This document shows, in pieces, positions 22,203 to 31,291 of a DNA stretch of 64,000 nucleotides. The notes beneath the pieces were generated by a model that saw only the letters and a list, made by a program, of their open reading frames with translations, was not told the DNA's origin and did not search any database. Numbering within the stretch: the first letter of the stretch is position 1; every line of letters starts with the position of its first letter. This DNA is from Clostridia bacterium. GTDB lineage: Bacteria; Bacillota; Clostridia; TANB77; CAG-508. The DNA lies in NCBI GenBank assembly GCA_017626365.1, contig JAGAIV010000039.1:49630-113629 (forward strand), in the 5' to 3' direction. Made by a program: the position numbers and the translations under genes.

Positions 22203-22240
22203 AAACAAAATAGAGAACTAAATAATATTTAGTCCTCCAT
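22203..22240 (-). terminator. Terminator of the lipoprotein gene
   Basis: An imperfect inverted repeat (GAGGACTAAAT paired with ATTTAGTTCTC on the minus strand) is followed by a T-rich run. Confidence 0.6.
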
Positions 22241-22254
22241 TTTTTTAATCAATA

Positions 22255-22698
22255 TTATTCCTTAGAAAAAGTTAAACGTTCGAAACATTCTTTAGCGGAT
22301 TGTTCTGATACACTATTTCCTAAAAGAATTCCTGTTTTTGAGTCAACAATTTTTACTATATAATTAAATTCTGAATTATTATATGAATAAAATATGTAAT
22401 CTACTCCATTTTTAGTACCTCTATCGATGATTTTACTATTGCTATCTTTATTAACAGCTGTTATATATTGTTCATAACCTTCTAATGTAATAAATGTTCC
22501 TTGAGTAAGTGTTGTATTATCTTTTATTACTTTAAATGGTAGTTCTGAGGTTATACTATATCCATCTGAGGTATTTAATTTTACTTTAATTGTATCCCCT
22601 GTTGTTACTTTATAAGTATAACTCATACTAGATGTACATCCAGCTAATAGGAATAATAATACTACTAATAATATAAGTAAAGATAAAGTTTTTTTCAT
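22255..22698 (-). CDS. Putative lipoprotein of unknown function
   Basis: I start at the ATG at 22698, preceded by a GGGGGGTG ribosome site; upstream codons in frame have none. The 147-residue product has a lipoprotein signal (MKKTLSLLILLVVLLFLLAGC, cleavage before the Cys near residue 21), so it should be lipid-anchored outside the membrane. The mature part is a small beta-rich domain (YKVTTGDTIKVKLNTSDGY). I do not recognise a family. It stands alone between tex and the ABC-F gene, with its own terminator. Confidence 0.75.
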   Translation of the reverse strand: MKKTLSLLILLVVLLFLLAGCTSSMSYTYKVTTGDTIKVKLNTSDGYSITSELPFKVIKDNTTLTQGTFITLEGYEQYITAVNKDSNSKIIDRGTKNGVDYIFYSYNNSEFNYIVKIVDSKTGILLGNSVSEQSAKECFERLTFSKE

Positions 22699-22765
22699 AT
22701 ATTCACCCCCCTTTTTATATATCATTTTATCATGTGTTTATTTTTTGTACACTAAGTTACTATTT

Positions 22766-24349
22766 TTATTCAATTCCTAGGTATTCATTATAAGTTACTT
22801 CTCTATCAATTACATTTCCATCTTGTTTGATATCGATAATGCGGTTAGCAACTGTTTGCGTTAATTGATGATCATGTGATGTAAATAGAATGTTTCCTTT
22901 AAAATTTTTCATTCCTTCGTTTACTGATGTAATGCTTTCCATATCTAAGTGGTTTGTTGGTTCGTCAAAGATTAAGAAGTTAGCACCAGAAAGCATCATT
23001 TTAGATAATACACATCTTACTTTTTCTCCTCCAGATAATACTGTTACTTTCTTTAGTGCCTCTTCTCCTGAAAATAGCATTCTTCCTAAGAATCCTCTTA
23101 CGAAGGTTTCGTCTGGATCTTTTGAATATCCTCTTAGCCATTCTACTAGATTCATATCTCCAGTGAATAAATAGTTATTATCTTTTGGAAAATAATTGCT
23201 TGTAATCGTGGTTCCCCAGTTTATTTCTCCTACATCTGGCTCTAATTCTCCTGCAATGATTTGGAATAATACGGTTTTGGCATTTTCATTGTCTGCTAAA
23301 AATGCGATTTTATCTCCTGGTTTTACGGTAAAGGAAATGTTGTCTAATATTTTTTCTCCATCTATCGTTTTTGATATGTTTTTTACTTGCAAAATTTCTT
23401 TTCCTGGTTCACGGTCTGGTTTGAAATCAACATACGGATATCTACGGTTCGATGGTTTTATTTCTTCTAGTTCGATTTTTTCTAATGATTTTTTTCTTGA
23501 GGTTGCTTGTTTTGATTTTGATGCATTGGCACTAAATCTTGCTATAAAGTCTTGTAGTTCTTTTATTTTTTCTTCTTTTTTCTTATTGGCTTCTTTTGCT
23601 TGTTTTAAAGCAAGTTGGCTGGATTCATACCAGAAATCATAGTTTCCTGGATATATAGTTATTTTTCCAAAGTCGACATCTGCTGTATGGGTACATACTT
23701 TGTTTAAAAAATAACGGTCGTGAGATACTACAATAACAGTATTTTCAAAATTTATTAGAAATTCTTGTAACCATTCTATACTTTTTAGGTCTAAGTCGTT
23801 TGTTGGCTCGTCCAATAATAAAATATCTGGATTTCCAAATAAACTTTGTGCAAGTAATACTTTTACTTTTTCTCTTGCTTCTAGTTCTTTCATGTATTTA
23901 TAATGTTTTTCGGAATCAATTCCTAAATCATTTAGTAATACTGCTGCATCTGATTCTGCATTCCATCCATCTAATTCTGCAAAACGTTCTTCCAATTTTG
24001 CTGCTTTCATTCCATCTTCTTCGTTGAAATCTGGTTTTGCATAAATGGCATCTTTTTCTTTCATAATTTTATATAATTCGATATTTCCCATAATAACGGT
24101 ATCAATTACTCTTTCTTCTTCATAGGCAAAGTGGTCTTGTTTTAATACAGAAATTCTCTCTCCTGTTTCTTTTGTTACTTCACCTTTGCTTGGTTCTATT
24201 TCTCCAGATAAAACTTTTAGAAAAGTAGATTTTCCAGCACCATTTGCTCCTATAATTCCGTAACAATTTCCTTTTCCAAAACGAATATTAACATCTTCAA
24301 ATAGAACCCTTTTTCCAAAACGAATGGTAACCCCATTTGCTACTAACAT
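22766..24349 (-). CDS. ABC-F family ATPase (ribosome-associated type, YkpA/YbiT-like)
   Basis: The 527-residue protein has two ATPase domains in one chain and no membrane part, as in ABC-F translation factors. Domain 1 has Walker A GANGAGKST and Walker B ILLLDEPTNDLD. Its signature is LEAREKVKV rather than LSGGE, a variation seen in this subfamily. The linker (about 240-300) is lysine-rich and helical, the part that reaches the ribosome. Domain 2 has a normal LSGGEKVRC signature and FLIFDEPTNHLD but a degenerate Walker A (FLADNENAKT), also usual for this branch. It probably helps stalled ribosomes; antibiotic resistance cannot be judged from sequence. Confidence 0.9.
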   Translation of the reverse strand: MLVANGVTIRFGKRVLFEDVNIRFGKGNCYGIIGANGAGKSTFLKVLSGEIEPSKGEVTKETGERISVLKQDHFAYEEERVIDTVIMGNIELYKIMKEKDAIYAKPDFNEEDGMKAAKLEERFAELDGWNAESDAAVLLNDLGIDSEKHYKYMKELEAREKVKVLLAQSLFGNPDILLLDEPTNDLDLKSIEWLQEFLINFENTVIVVSHDRYFLNKVCTHTADVDFGKITIYPGNYDFWYESSQLALKQAKEANKKKEEKIKELQDFIARFSANASKSKQATSRKKSLEKIELEEIKPSNRRYPYVDFKPDREPGKEILQVKNISKTIDGEKILDNISFTVKPGDKIAFLADNENAKTVLFQIIAGELEPDVGEINWGTTITSNYFPKDNNYLFTGDMNLVEWLRGYSKDPDETFVRGFLGRMLFSGEEALKKVTVLSGGEKVRCVLSKMMLSGANFLIFDEPTNHLDMESITSVNEGMKNFKGNILFTSHDHQLTQTVANRIIDIKQDGNVIDREVTYNEYLGIE

Positions 24350-24437
24350 TTTTTCTCCTCCTTCATTTCATATCTATCTATTATACATGCTTTTTCCTTT
24401 TTTAGCAATCCATGTAAGAAGAAAATAACCTTTTATC

Positions 24438-25493
24438 TTATTCTTTTATGTATAGTGCTACTCTAAACCCTAAACTGCTGTATACATCTGTTATGCTTCC
24501 TCCCCATCTACTTGATGCGGGCTTTAATGCAGGATTTGAATCATAATGTCCTCCTCCTCTATATACATATTTGCTACCATTTTGTTCTGTTGTCCATTCA
24601 TTTACGTTTCCTCCCATGTCATATAAATTGCATGGTGGATTTTCCTCAAATCCAGTAACACTTGGATTAGAAGTTCCGTAGCATCCTCCTGTACTATTAG
24701 TTGGATAAGTTTCAAATTGAGTTTTTATAAATTGTAGTGTTGTATCCCATGCGTAACTACTACATAGTTTACTTTTTACTATATTATCATATAGTTTTTC
24801 TGCTTCTATCTTAGCTTTTTTCCATGTAATATAATTCCATACTTGTTTATTCTTTTGTATTACACATGTTCCATTGGTATAACCTGTCCATTCTTCTTCA
24901 CTTTTACTATTATCTTTTTTTACTGTTTCATCATAACCTATGATTCCTGTTTCATACCTGCCTATATAAAATCCACCATATTTTTGAATACTCTTTTTTT
25001 CATCTTCTGGTAAGTCTTCTGAACAAGAATTGTAAGAGACAGAATTAGATGCATTATCTGTCCACTTAACTCTTGCATATTCATAATTCATGTTTTTTAC
25101 TGGTATCCATACAAATTCATTTCCATTTGTGGCTGTTGAAGTTCCATCTGCATTTGTTGTTATATCTTTTATTACAAATCCTGTTTCCTTTGTTCCTTCT
25201 ATATATGTAAATCCTTTTGGTACCGGTACCCCATCTACCATTTTATATTGAAGTTCTTCTTTATTTCCACTTAGTCCATTAATTATATTTTCTGTTTGGT
25301 TTGTGAATTCTGCTAACTGTTCTCTTTCATAATCTGCCGCATTTGTGTAGTTTTTTCCTGCTTCTTGGGCTCTTTTTAATATTCCATCTTGTCCTACTGT
25401 TAGACTAATTGTAATTCCAGCTAATATTAATAATACTATTATAGTTATCACTAATGCTATTAAACTTATAGCAGAATCATTATTTTTTTTCAT
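24438..25493 (-). CDS. Pilin-like N-terminus fused to a SUMF1/FGE-type domain
   Basis: The first 40 residues are a class III-like prepilin start: short basic leader, then ISLIALVITIIVLLILAGI and a Glu-less helix, and GQDGILKRAQEAG. The rest (about 95-351) is a formylglycine-generating-enzyme-like (C-type-lectin-like) fold: FVWIPV, GGFYIGRYE, a LYDMGGNVNEW core, YRGGGHY and GFRVALYI at the end. Such fusions are typically exported and used for binding rather than catalysis. I do not see a clear pair of catalytic cysteines, so enzyme activity is unlikely. The gene is monocistronic. It could display the variable lectin-like head on a pseudopilus or stay in the membrane. Confidence 0.8.
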   Translation of the reverse strand: MKKNNDSAISLIALVITIIVLLILAGITISLTVGQDGILKRAQEAGKNYTNAADYEREQLAEFTNQTENIINGLSGNKEELQYKMVDGVPVPKGFTYIEGTKETGFVIKDITTNADGTSTATNGNEFVWIPVKNMNYEYARVKWTDNASNSVSYNSCSEDLPEDEKKSIQKYGGFYIGRYETGIIGYDETVKKDNSKSEEEWTGYTNGTCVIQKNKQVWNYITWKKAKIEAEKLYDNIVKSKLCSSYAWDTTLQFIKTQFETYPTNSTGGCYGTSNPSVTGFEENPPCNLYDMGGNVNEWTTEQNGSKYVYRGGGHYDSNPALKPASSRWGGSITDVYSSLGFRVALYIKE

Positions 25494-25602
25494 TTTATTC
25501 TTCCTCCTTTGTTTCTTGTTATTATTTACATTATAAGCACATTCTATATCTACTTATATTACATTGTCAATGTTTTATAATGCATTTTATATTTTTCCAT
25601 TA

Positions 25603-25630
25603 ATAAAAAAGATGGGATATTCCCATCTTA
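25603..25630 (-). terminator. Terminator of DUF378 gene
   Basis: AAGATGGGATATTCCCATCTT is a near-perfect palindrome overlapping the stop codon; on the minus strand it is followed by six T. Confidence 0.75.
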
Positions 25631-25819
25631 ATTCTCATCAAATAATAGTTTTATTGCCCATACTCCTGAAATTCCTACTAATGCATATATTATTCTTGAA
25701 ATCACAGTCATATTTCCAAATATCATTTCTACTAAATTAAAATTAAATAATCCAATTAATCCCCAATTGATTGCTCCTATTATTACTAATACTAACGCGA
25801 TTCTATCAATTATTTTCAT
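25628..25819 (-). CDS. DUF378 small membrane protein
   Basis: The ATG at 25819 follows GGAGTGAG. The 63-residue protein shows the family pattern: IDRIALVLVIIGAINWGLIG, then LVEMIFG and a second helix (IIYALVGISGVWAIKLL). It therefore spans the membrane twice. Widespread in bacteria, function unknown. It is a single gene between two terminators. Confidence 0.85.
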   Translation of the reverse strand: MKIIDRIALVLVIIGAINWGLIGLFNFNLVEMIFGNMTVISRIIYALVGISGVWAIKLLFDEN

Positions 25820-25918
25820 TTTTCTCACTCCGTTTCTTTATAATTAATTTATGTTTTTTCTGTGTTAGTATATACTTATTTTTCATTTTTATTCATTTTT
25901 ATTCTAAAAAATAACAGC

Positions 25919-25947
25919 AAAAAAATGAACTTATATAAGTTCATTTT
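25919..25947 (-). terminator. Terminator of corA
   Basis: AAAAATGAACTTATATAAGTTCATTTTT is a perfect palindrome directly after the corA stop codon on the minus strand, with flanking T run. Confidence 0.8.
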
Positions 25948-26898
25948 TTAATCTAATAAATCTCTTCTTTTTAACATTAGTATTGCAACTATAGTTACTA
26001 CAATGCATACAAGTGATAATATAATAAATCCATATGGATGATTTTGTAATGGTACTGGTACATTCATTCCCCATAAGCTCGCAATTAATGTTGGAATTGC
26101 AAGTATAATGGTGATTGATGTTAAAAATTTCATTACTCCATTTAGGTTGTTCGAGATAATTGATGCGTATGCATCCATTGTTCCATTTAAAATGTTACTA
26201 TATATTTGGCTCATTTCAATAGCCTGTTTGTTTTCTACAATAGCATCTTCTAGTATATCTTCGTCTTCTTCATATAATTTTAATATTTTTCCTCTTAATG
26301 TTTTTTCCATGACAAGTTCATTTGATTTTAAAGATGTAGTGAAGTATACTAAACTCTTCTCTAAATTTAATAATTTTAATAGTTCTCTATTTTTCATTGA
26401 ACTTTTTAAAATAGATTCTGCTATTTCTGTTTCTTTATTAATTTGTTTTAGGTAAGTTAAATAGTGTGTTGCGTTCGTTAACATTATTTGAAATAGAAAT
26501 CTACTTTTCTTGTAGGTTGAAAATGCTTTAATTCTTTTTCTTTCAAAATTGTCTATTATAATATTTCTTTTTAATGATACGGTAATAAAGAAGTCGTCTC
26601 TTACTACAATCATACCAAGTGGCATTGTAGTAAATATTTCAGTATCTTTTTCTCTTTCAATAATTGGTACGTCTACGATAAATAATATTGTTCCATCGTC
26701 TTCTTCATTGTCGATTCTGGCTTTTTCTTCATAGTCTAGTGAATATCGTATAAAGTCTTCTGCAATTTTTGTTTTTTTACATACTTCCTTTATTTCTTGG
26801 TCCGTCGGATTTACCATGTTAATCCAACATCCTTTTTCTATTTTTTCTACTACTTTTAATTGGTTCGTTTCTAAACTTGAATTATATACTTTAACCAC
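25948..26898 (-). CDS. corA: CorA-type magnesium/divalent cation channel
   Basis: CorA forms a pentameric Mg2+ channel in the inner membrane. The 316-residue protein has a large cytoplasmic funnel domain, a long helix region (about 130-250) and two C-terminal helices. The signature GMN is in SLWGMNVPVPLQNHPYGF between the helices, and a basic KRRDLLD tail follows. I start at the GTG at 26898, since AAAGGGGTG sits six bases upstream; the other in-frame GTG at 26907 overlaps that site. All expected features are present. Co or Ni specificity cannot be excluded. Confidence 0.92.
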   Translation of the reverse strand: MVKVYNSSLETNQLKVVEKIEKGCWINMVNPTDQEIKEVCKKTKIAEDFIRYSLDYEEKARIDNEEDDGTILFIVDVPIIEREKDTEIFTTMPLGMIVVRDDFFITVSLKRNIIIDNFERKRIKAFSTYKKSRFLFQIMLTNATHYLTYLKQINKETEIAESILKSSMKNRELLKLLNLEKSLVYFTTSLKSNELVMEKTLRGKILKLYEEDEDILEDAIVENKQAIEMSQIYSNILNGTMDAYASIISNNLNGVMKFLTSITIILAIPTLIASLWGMNVPVPLQNHPYGFIILSLVCIVVTIVAILMLKRRDLLD

Positions 26899-26944
26899 GA
26901 ACTTCACCCCTTTATTCTATATTGTTCCTCCTTTTTAAATTTTT

Positions 26945-27006
26945 AAGAGTGAAAAGTGATTTTGACAAAAATTACTTTTATTTTTATCTGTTCACTTTTC
27001 ACTCTT
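26945..27006. repeat. 15-bp inverted repeat between corA and tRNA-Lys
   Basis: AAGAGTGAAAAGTGA at 26945-26959 is exactly complementary to 26992-27006, with a 32-base AT-rich interior. It could be a terminator for the tRNA and VanW transcript, or a transposon remnant; the loop is too large for a standard terminator. Confidence 0.55.
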
Positions 27007-27029
27007 TTAGTTTTCAATATATGTAGGAT

Positions 27030-27105
27030 TGGTGCGCCATAGAGGGGTCGAACCTCCGACCTTGTGATTAAGAGTCACCTGCTCTACCAACTGAGCTAAT
27101 GGCGC
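27030..27105 (-). tRNA. tRNA-Lys (anticodon CTT)
   Basis: Full cloverleaf on the minus strand: acceptor GCGCCAT paired with ATGGCGC, D arm AGCTCAGTTGGTAGAGC, anticodon loop CTCTTAA, T arm with GGTTCGA, discriminator A and encoded CCA. Confidence 0.95.
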
Positions 27106-27169
27106 ATTTAGAACATTATTATTATAGCGCCGAATAGCTTCATTTGTCAATAGTTTAAGTTTTATTTTA

Positions 27170-28768
27170 TTATTTTGTTCCTTCTTTTATTACTTCTTGT
27201 AATGGATTGTATGAATCTTTTGATAACAGTGTTTTAGAAATAACCTGTCCGTTTTGTTTTAATATTCTATATGCTTCACTTTTGTATCCATTTACTCCTT
27301 TTTGTACAGTTAAGTTTTCCCCTTTTGCAAGTTCATCTGTTTTAATTGTTTTGGTTGTATATGGAATGACTTCTGTTACTTTATCTTGTATCTCTACTTC
27401 ATATTCTACTTCTTCTTCCATTCCATATATAAATACTTGGCAAATTCCATTTCTAGAAATACATTCTACTTTTATTGGATAATTTCTTGTATTTTTAAAT
27501 TTAAAGTCTATACTTCCATAGGATACTGTTGCATCTCTACTTTGTGATACATATGAAGTTATGAAGTAATGATTCCTTCTTTCTGTAATTTCTAGATTTG
27601 CAAGTAATGCTGCATTGTATAATGTAGAGGACACTTGGCAAATTCCTCCTCCTATTCCTGGTACTATTTTTCCTCCCATATATACAGATGCTTCTTTATA
27701 TCCTGCTTTTATAGTTCTTTCTCCTACAATTTTATTATAGGAAAATATTTCGTTTGGCATTAGAATTGTTCCATTTATTTTTTCAGATGAAAGCTTTATG
27801 TTGTTTGCTCTATTTTCAGCACTTTCGTCATACCTTGTTGTAAATTTTGCAAGTAGTGTTGGAAAAAAGTTTTCACCTGCTAAATCTGCTACTTTAATTT
27901 CTGGTTTTACTATTTTTAAAGGGATACTATATTCTTCTTTTTCTTCTTTTACTATATTTTGTGCTTCTTCTCTTGATATTGCAAAATCTATTCCATTTTC
28001 TTCTTTATATAACTTTTTGTTTTCTTCATCATAATGTGCATTTTGTGCTTCCTTATATATTTCTTGGTATATTTTTTCTATATTAATTTCTTCTGGTTTT
28101 TTATCCTCTACTGGTAGTTGTATTTCTTTTACATCTTTTCCTTGGATTTGTTCTTTGATTGCTTGGATTAATGTGTTTTTTAGTTCGTCTTTTTTTAGTT
28201 GGAATCCCTCTTTTCCTCTTGTTATAATTAATTGTTCATTTTCTATATAATAACTACTTTGTACAACCGCATTTGGAATCTTTACTTCTATATCACTAAT
28301 TGCTTTATCTAATTCTTCTTCATTTATTTCTATTTCTTGTTTTATTTTATTTCCAAATAGCAAATTGGCTATTATTTGAAAATTACTAATTAAAATGTTA
28401 TTGCTTCTTCCTAATTTGTATGCTTTATTCACTGCTTCATCTGTTTTATATTTTACTTCAAGTTGTTCTAAGCTAATGGTAGTTTCATATTCTTCATGTT
28501 TTAATACAATATTCTTTTCTTTTTGTTTTTTTAATTCATTATTTAGTTTTTGATATGCTTCATCTATTGTTAAATTTGATACATTAATTCCGTTTACACT
28601 TACTCTTGCTATTACCTTGTTACTTAAAGATGTTGTTAAAGCAAATATTGTTGAGAAACATAGTATTATCATAAAAACAGCACTAACTATAAGAATTTTT
28701 TTTAAATCAAATGGTAGCTCTATTCTTGTTGCTTGCTTTTTTCTTCTTCTGTTTCTATTGTTTCTCAT
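27170..28768 (-). CDS. VanW family protein with peptidoglycan-binding and G5-like domains
   Basis: The 532-residue protein has an arginine/lysine-rich cytoplasmic start, one membrane helix (about 27-50) and extracellular repeat domains typical of YoaR-like proteins (RVSVNGINVSNLTIDEAYQKL). A VanW domain follows (MPNEIFSYNKIVGERT, then GGGICQVSSTLYNA and RRNHYF), and a short G5-like C-terminus (VTEVIPYTTKTIKTDEL). VanW is named after vancomycin clusters, but its role is unknown and most homologues are unrelated to resistance. Full length. It lies just downstream of the tRNA-Lys in genome order but reads the same way. Confidence 0.9.
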   Translation of the reverse strand: MRNNRNRRRKKQATRIELPFDLKKILIVSAVFMIILCFSTIFALTTSLSNKVIARVSVNGINVSNLTIDEAYQKLNNELKKQKEKNIVLKHEEYETTISLEQLEVKYKTDEAVNKAYKLGRSNNILISNFQIIANLLFGNKIKQEIEINEEELDKAISDIEVKIPNAVVQSSYYIENEQLIITRGKEGFQLKKDELKNTLIQAIKEQIQGKDVKEIQLPVEDKKPEEINIEKIYQEIYKEAQNAHYDEENKKLYKEENGIDFAISREEAQNIVKEEKEEYSIPLKIVKPEIKVADLAGENFFPTLLAKFTTRYDESAENRANNIKLSSEKINGTILMPNEIFSYNKIVGERTIKAGYKEASVYMGGKIVPGIGGGICQVSSTLYNAALLANLEITERRNHYFITSYVSQSRDATVSYGSIDFKFKNTRNYPIKVECISRNGICQVFIYGMEEEVEYEVEIQDKVTEVIPYTTKTIKTDELAKGENLTVQKGVNGYKSEAYRILKQNGQVISKTLLSKDSYNPLQEVIKEGTK

Positions 28769-28880
28769 TTTCCTCTTTCCTCCTATTTTTTCACTGGGCA
28801 GAAATAGATTCCGCCCCTACAGTTTTTATATTATCATAATTAGGAGGTATTTACAATATTTATAGGAGGATATTTATTTT

Positions 28881-29078
28881 TTATGTATTAAAGAAGATTT
28901 CTGCTATATTTTTTCCTAATACTTTTGCTATTTTTTCCATTACTTGTATGGATGGATTTGATCTTGTTCCTTTTTCTAAATGACACAAATATCCTGTTGA
29001 TATTCCTGCTTTATCTGCTAATTCATATAGATTCATTCCTTTTTGTTTTCGATATTCTCGAATTTGATTTTTGTACAT
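28881..29078 (-). CDS. Small XRE-family DNA-binding protein
   Basis: The ATG at 29078 follows GGAGG; the frame runs further upstream without a ribosome site. The 65-residue protein is a single helix-turn-helix domain (IREYRKQKGMNLYELADKAG, then STGYLCHLEKGTR). It is divergent from the XRE-S24 regulator at 29259, sharing about 180 bp of promoter region, so the two may regulate each other. Target unknown. Confidence 0.85.
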   Translation of the reverse strand: MYKNQIREYRKQKGMNLYELADKAGISTGYLCHLEKGTRSNPSIQVMEKIAKVLGKNIAEIFFNT

Positions 29079-29258
29079 ACATTTTCCTCCTTTTTCCAAT
29101 TTACATTTTGTCAATATTCTATCACTGCTAATTTGACAAGTCAATTGTTTTATGATATTTTTTTACAAATATTGATATTTTTTTCGTTTACTGCTAGACA
29201 AATTGCATATTTTTATATATAATAATGAAAAATATTAGAGAAAAAGAGGGATAAGTTT

Positions 29259-29831
29259 ATGATAGGTGATATGATTGCAAAAGCAAGAAAAGAAAAAAGA
29301 ATGACAAAGACTGAGCTTGCAAGATTAACTGATATTAATATAGGTCATTTAACACATATTGAAAAAGGAGAAAGAAACCCAAGCCATAAAGCTTTAAAAA
29401 ATATTTGTAAAGCTTTAGATATACCTTATCAACAATTAATGTATACTTATGATAAGGATATTAATGAAGAACAAGAAAAATATGATGTTGTAAGCCATAT
29501 TTCTTATAACAGATTATTGGCTGTTGATAGTGTTAGTGGATTTATTGACTGTCCATCTAATGTTCCAAGTTCAGCAATTGCATTAAAAGTAAATGATGAT
29601 TCAATGGAACCAACTTTTGAAAAAGGTTCTTATGTATTTGTTGAATTTAATACACCATTAAATAGCAAAGAGTATGGTTTATTTAGTTTAAATGGTGATA
29701 TTCTAATTAGAAAATTTGCTTCAAAACAAGGTAAAGTTTCTTTAAAAGCTGATAATAAGGAGAATTACAAAGATATTACCGTAAAAGATTCTGATGATTT
29801 TTATATAATTGGTAAGATTTTATCAAAATAA
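29259..29831 (+). CDS. XRE-S24 transcriptional regulator (phage repressor/LexA-like)
   Basis: The 190-residue protein has an N-terminal XRE helix-turn-helix (about 5-60) and a C-terminal S24 peptidase domain with DDSMEP (nucleophile Ser near 128) and the later KF/SLNGD strand (general base Lys near 149). Proteins of this layout self-cleave under RecA-type stress, or act as plain repressors if the lysine is lost. The gene is divergent from the small XRE gene. No phage genes surround it, so it is either a domesticated regulator or a stress repressor. Confidence 0.88.
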   Translation: MIGDMIAKARKEKRMTKTELARLTDINIGHLTHIEKGERNPSHKALKNICKALDIPYQQLMYTYDKDINEEQEKYDVVSHISYNRLLAVDSVSGFIDCPSNVPSSAIALKVNDDSMEPTFEKGSYVFVEFNTPLNSKEYGLFSLNGDILIRKFASKQGKVSLKADNKENYKDITVKDSDDFYIIGKILSK

Positions 29832-29917
29832 GAAATTTATTGTAAAAAATACTTGAATATTTAGTTATTTAATAATATAATGTGTTTGCTAAAGATAAAA
29901 TAAGGAGAGAGTTTTAA

Positions 29918-30382
29918 ATGGAACTAACGAAAAATATATTTTTTAATACAGATAAATTAATTGAAAATACAACTGTTAAGATTTCTTATACAGGTAAATT
30001 GTTTAGTGAAAATTCTGAAACAGTGTTTATTCATTATGGCTTCGGAAATGAATGGAATGATTTAAACGAAATAGAAATGGAAAAAACTGAATTAGGATTT
30101 CAAGCAGAAATTGCTTTAACTTCTTTTGATACATTTAATTTCTGTTTTAGAGATGGTAATAACAATTGGGATAATAATGATGGACAGAATTATGTGTTCC
30201 CTATTGAGAAAAATATCGTTTCTTTAGTAGCAGTAGAAGATACAGAATCTAGCTTACTTCCATCAAGAAGATTAAGAAAATCTTATATTTGGAGTAAAAA
30301 GATTCGTTTGGCTGTTTATAAGATCATTACATATTTACCAAAAATTATTTCTGGAAATTATAAGAGAAAAGTAACAGAATAG
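29918..30382 (+). CDS. CBM25-like carbohydrate-binding domain protein
   Basis: The ATG at 29918 follows AAGGAGAG. Residues 15-110 resemble a starch-binding family 25 module: VKISYTGKLF, HYGFGNEWND and the aromatic WDNNDGQNYVFPI. The C-terminal 45 residues are basic (RRLRKSYIWSKKIRL) and may bind membrane or nucleic acid. There is no signal peptide, so it is probably cytoplasmic and could act on glycogen or as an accessory factor. It lies 86 bp after the S24 regulator on the same strand. Confidence 0.7.
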   Translation: MELTKNIFFNTDKLIENTTVKISYTGKLFSENSETVFIHYGFGNEWNDLNEIEMEKTELGFQAEIALTSFDTFNFCFRDGNNNWDNNDGQNYVFPIEKNIVSLVAVEDTESSLLPSRRLRKSYIWSKKIRLAVYKIITYLPKIISGNYKRKVTE

Positions 30383-30389
30383 AAATATT

Positions 30390-30426
30390 AAAAGCTTATA
30401 CTTGTATGTATAAGCTTTTTTGTTTT
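30390..30426. terminator. Terminator between CBM25-like gene and SDR gene
   Basis: AAAAGCTTATAC and GTATAAGCTTTT form a 12-bp stem around a short loop, followed by a T run; it serves the plus-strand gene and can also serve the convergent SDR gene. Confidence 0.8.
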
Positions 30427-30427
30427 T

Positions 30428-31141
30428 TTATATTACCCATCCCCCATTTGGAGATATCACTTGCCCTGTTGTATATTCATCTTCTATTAGCCAATTAACA
30501 CATTTTGCTATATCTTCTGGTTTTCCAAATTTTCCTAATGGTATTTGTTCATTGACTTCTTCAATCTCTTCATTTGTTAAATTTTTGTTCATATCTGTCA
30601 TAATAGCACCAGGTGCTATTGAATTTACTCTTATTCCGGATGGTGCCAATTCTTTTGCTAATGATTTTGTTAAGCCGTCCATTGCTGCTTTTGTTACTGA
30701 ATATGCTACTTCACAAGAGGCTCCTGTTATCCCCCATATTGATGAAATATTAATAATACTCCCTTGTTTTCTTGAAATCATATCTTTTACTACTTCTTGA
30801 CTCATATAAAAAGCAGAGTTTAAATTGTTTGAAATCATTTCTTCCCAATCTTCATCTGTAATATCTGTAAATAGTTGCCATTTATCAATTCCGGCATTGT
30901 TGATTAATACATCAATTTTTCCATATTTTTTTATAATGTCTTGTACCATCTTTTTTACTTCTTCTCTTTTTGATACATCCGCTTTGTATATGTCTATATT
31001 TTGATTTTCTTTTTGTAGTTCCATTGCTTTTTCTTCTGATTTATTATAATTTGCTATTACTTTATGACCTTTTAATGCTAATTGTTTTGCTATTTCTCTA
31101 CCGATTCCTCTTGAGGCACCTGTTACTAATATTATTTTCAT
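30428..31141 (-). CDS. ymfI: Short-chain dehydrogenase, YmfI-type EF-P 5-aminopentanone reductase-like
   Basis: The 237-residue protein is a classical SDR: TGASRGIG (NAD(P)H-binding), NNAG, catalytic Ser in INISSIWG, Y-x-x-x-K as YSVTK, and the PG motif SIAPGAI. The segment WGITGASCEVAYSVTKAA matches the YmfI branch, which reduces the 5-aminopentanone group on translation factor EF-P, more than FabG of fatty acid synthesis. It is monocistronic, next to the tRNA cluster. The family (SDR) is certain; the YmfI assignment is likely but not proven. Confidence 0.8.
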   Translation of the reverse strand: MKIILVTGASRGIGREIAKQLALKGHKVIANYNKSEEKAMELQKENQNIDIYKADVSKREEVKKMVQDIIKKYGKIDVLINNAGIDKWQLFTDITDEDWEEMISNNLNSAFYMSQEVVKDMISRKQGSIINISSIWGITGASCEVAYSVTKAAMDGLTKSLAKELAPSGIRVNSIAPGAIMTDMNKNLTNEEIEEVNEQIPLGKFGKPEDIAKCVNWLIEDEYTTGQVISPNGGWVI

Positions 31142-31209
31142 ATACCCTCCTATTAAATAAAAAAAAAGCCAATCATTAAGAGATATCTCAAAACCATTGA
31201 CCTTTATGA

Positions 31210-31286
31210 TGGAGCCACTTCTCAGATTCGAACTGAGGACCCCCGCATTACAAGTGCGGTGCTCTGGCCAACTGAGCTAAAGTGGC
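31210..31286 (-). tRNA. tRNA-Thr (anticodon TGT)
   Basis: Acceptor GCCACTT with AAGTGGC, D arm AGCTCAGTTGGCCAGAGC, anticodon loop CTTGTAA, T loop GTTCGAATC, discriminator T and encoded CCA. First of three tandem tRNAs on the minus strand. Confidence 0.95.
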
Positions 31287-31291
31287 TTATT

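Noticed and set aside
22255..22725. Longer start of the lipoprotein at 22725
   Set aside because: It has no ribosome site, and the extra residues precede a perfect lipoprotein signal that begins at 22698.
29259..29831. Prophage, because of the XRE-S24 repressor
   Set aside because: No phage structural, lysis or integration gene is nearby; the regulator stands with an ordinary small XRE gene and a CBM-like gene.
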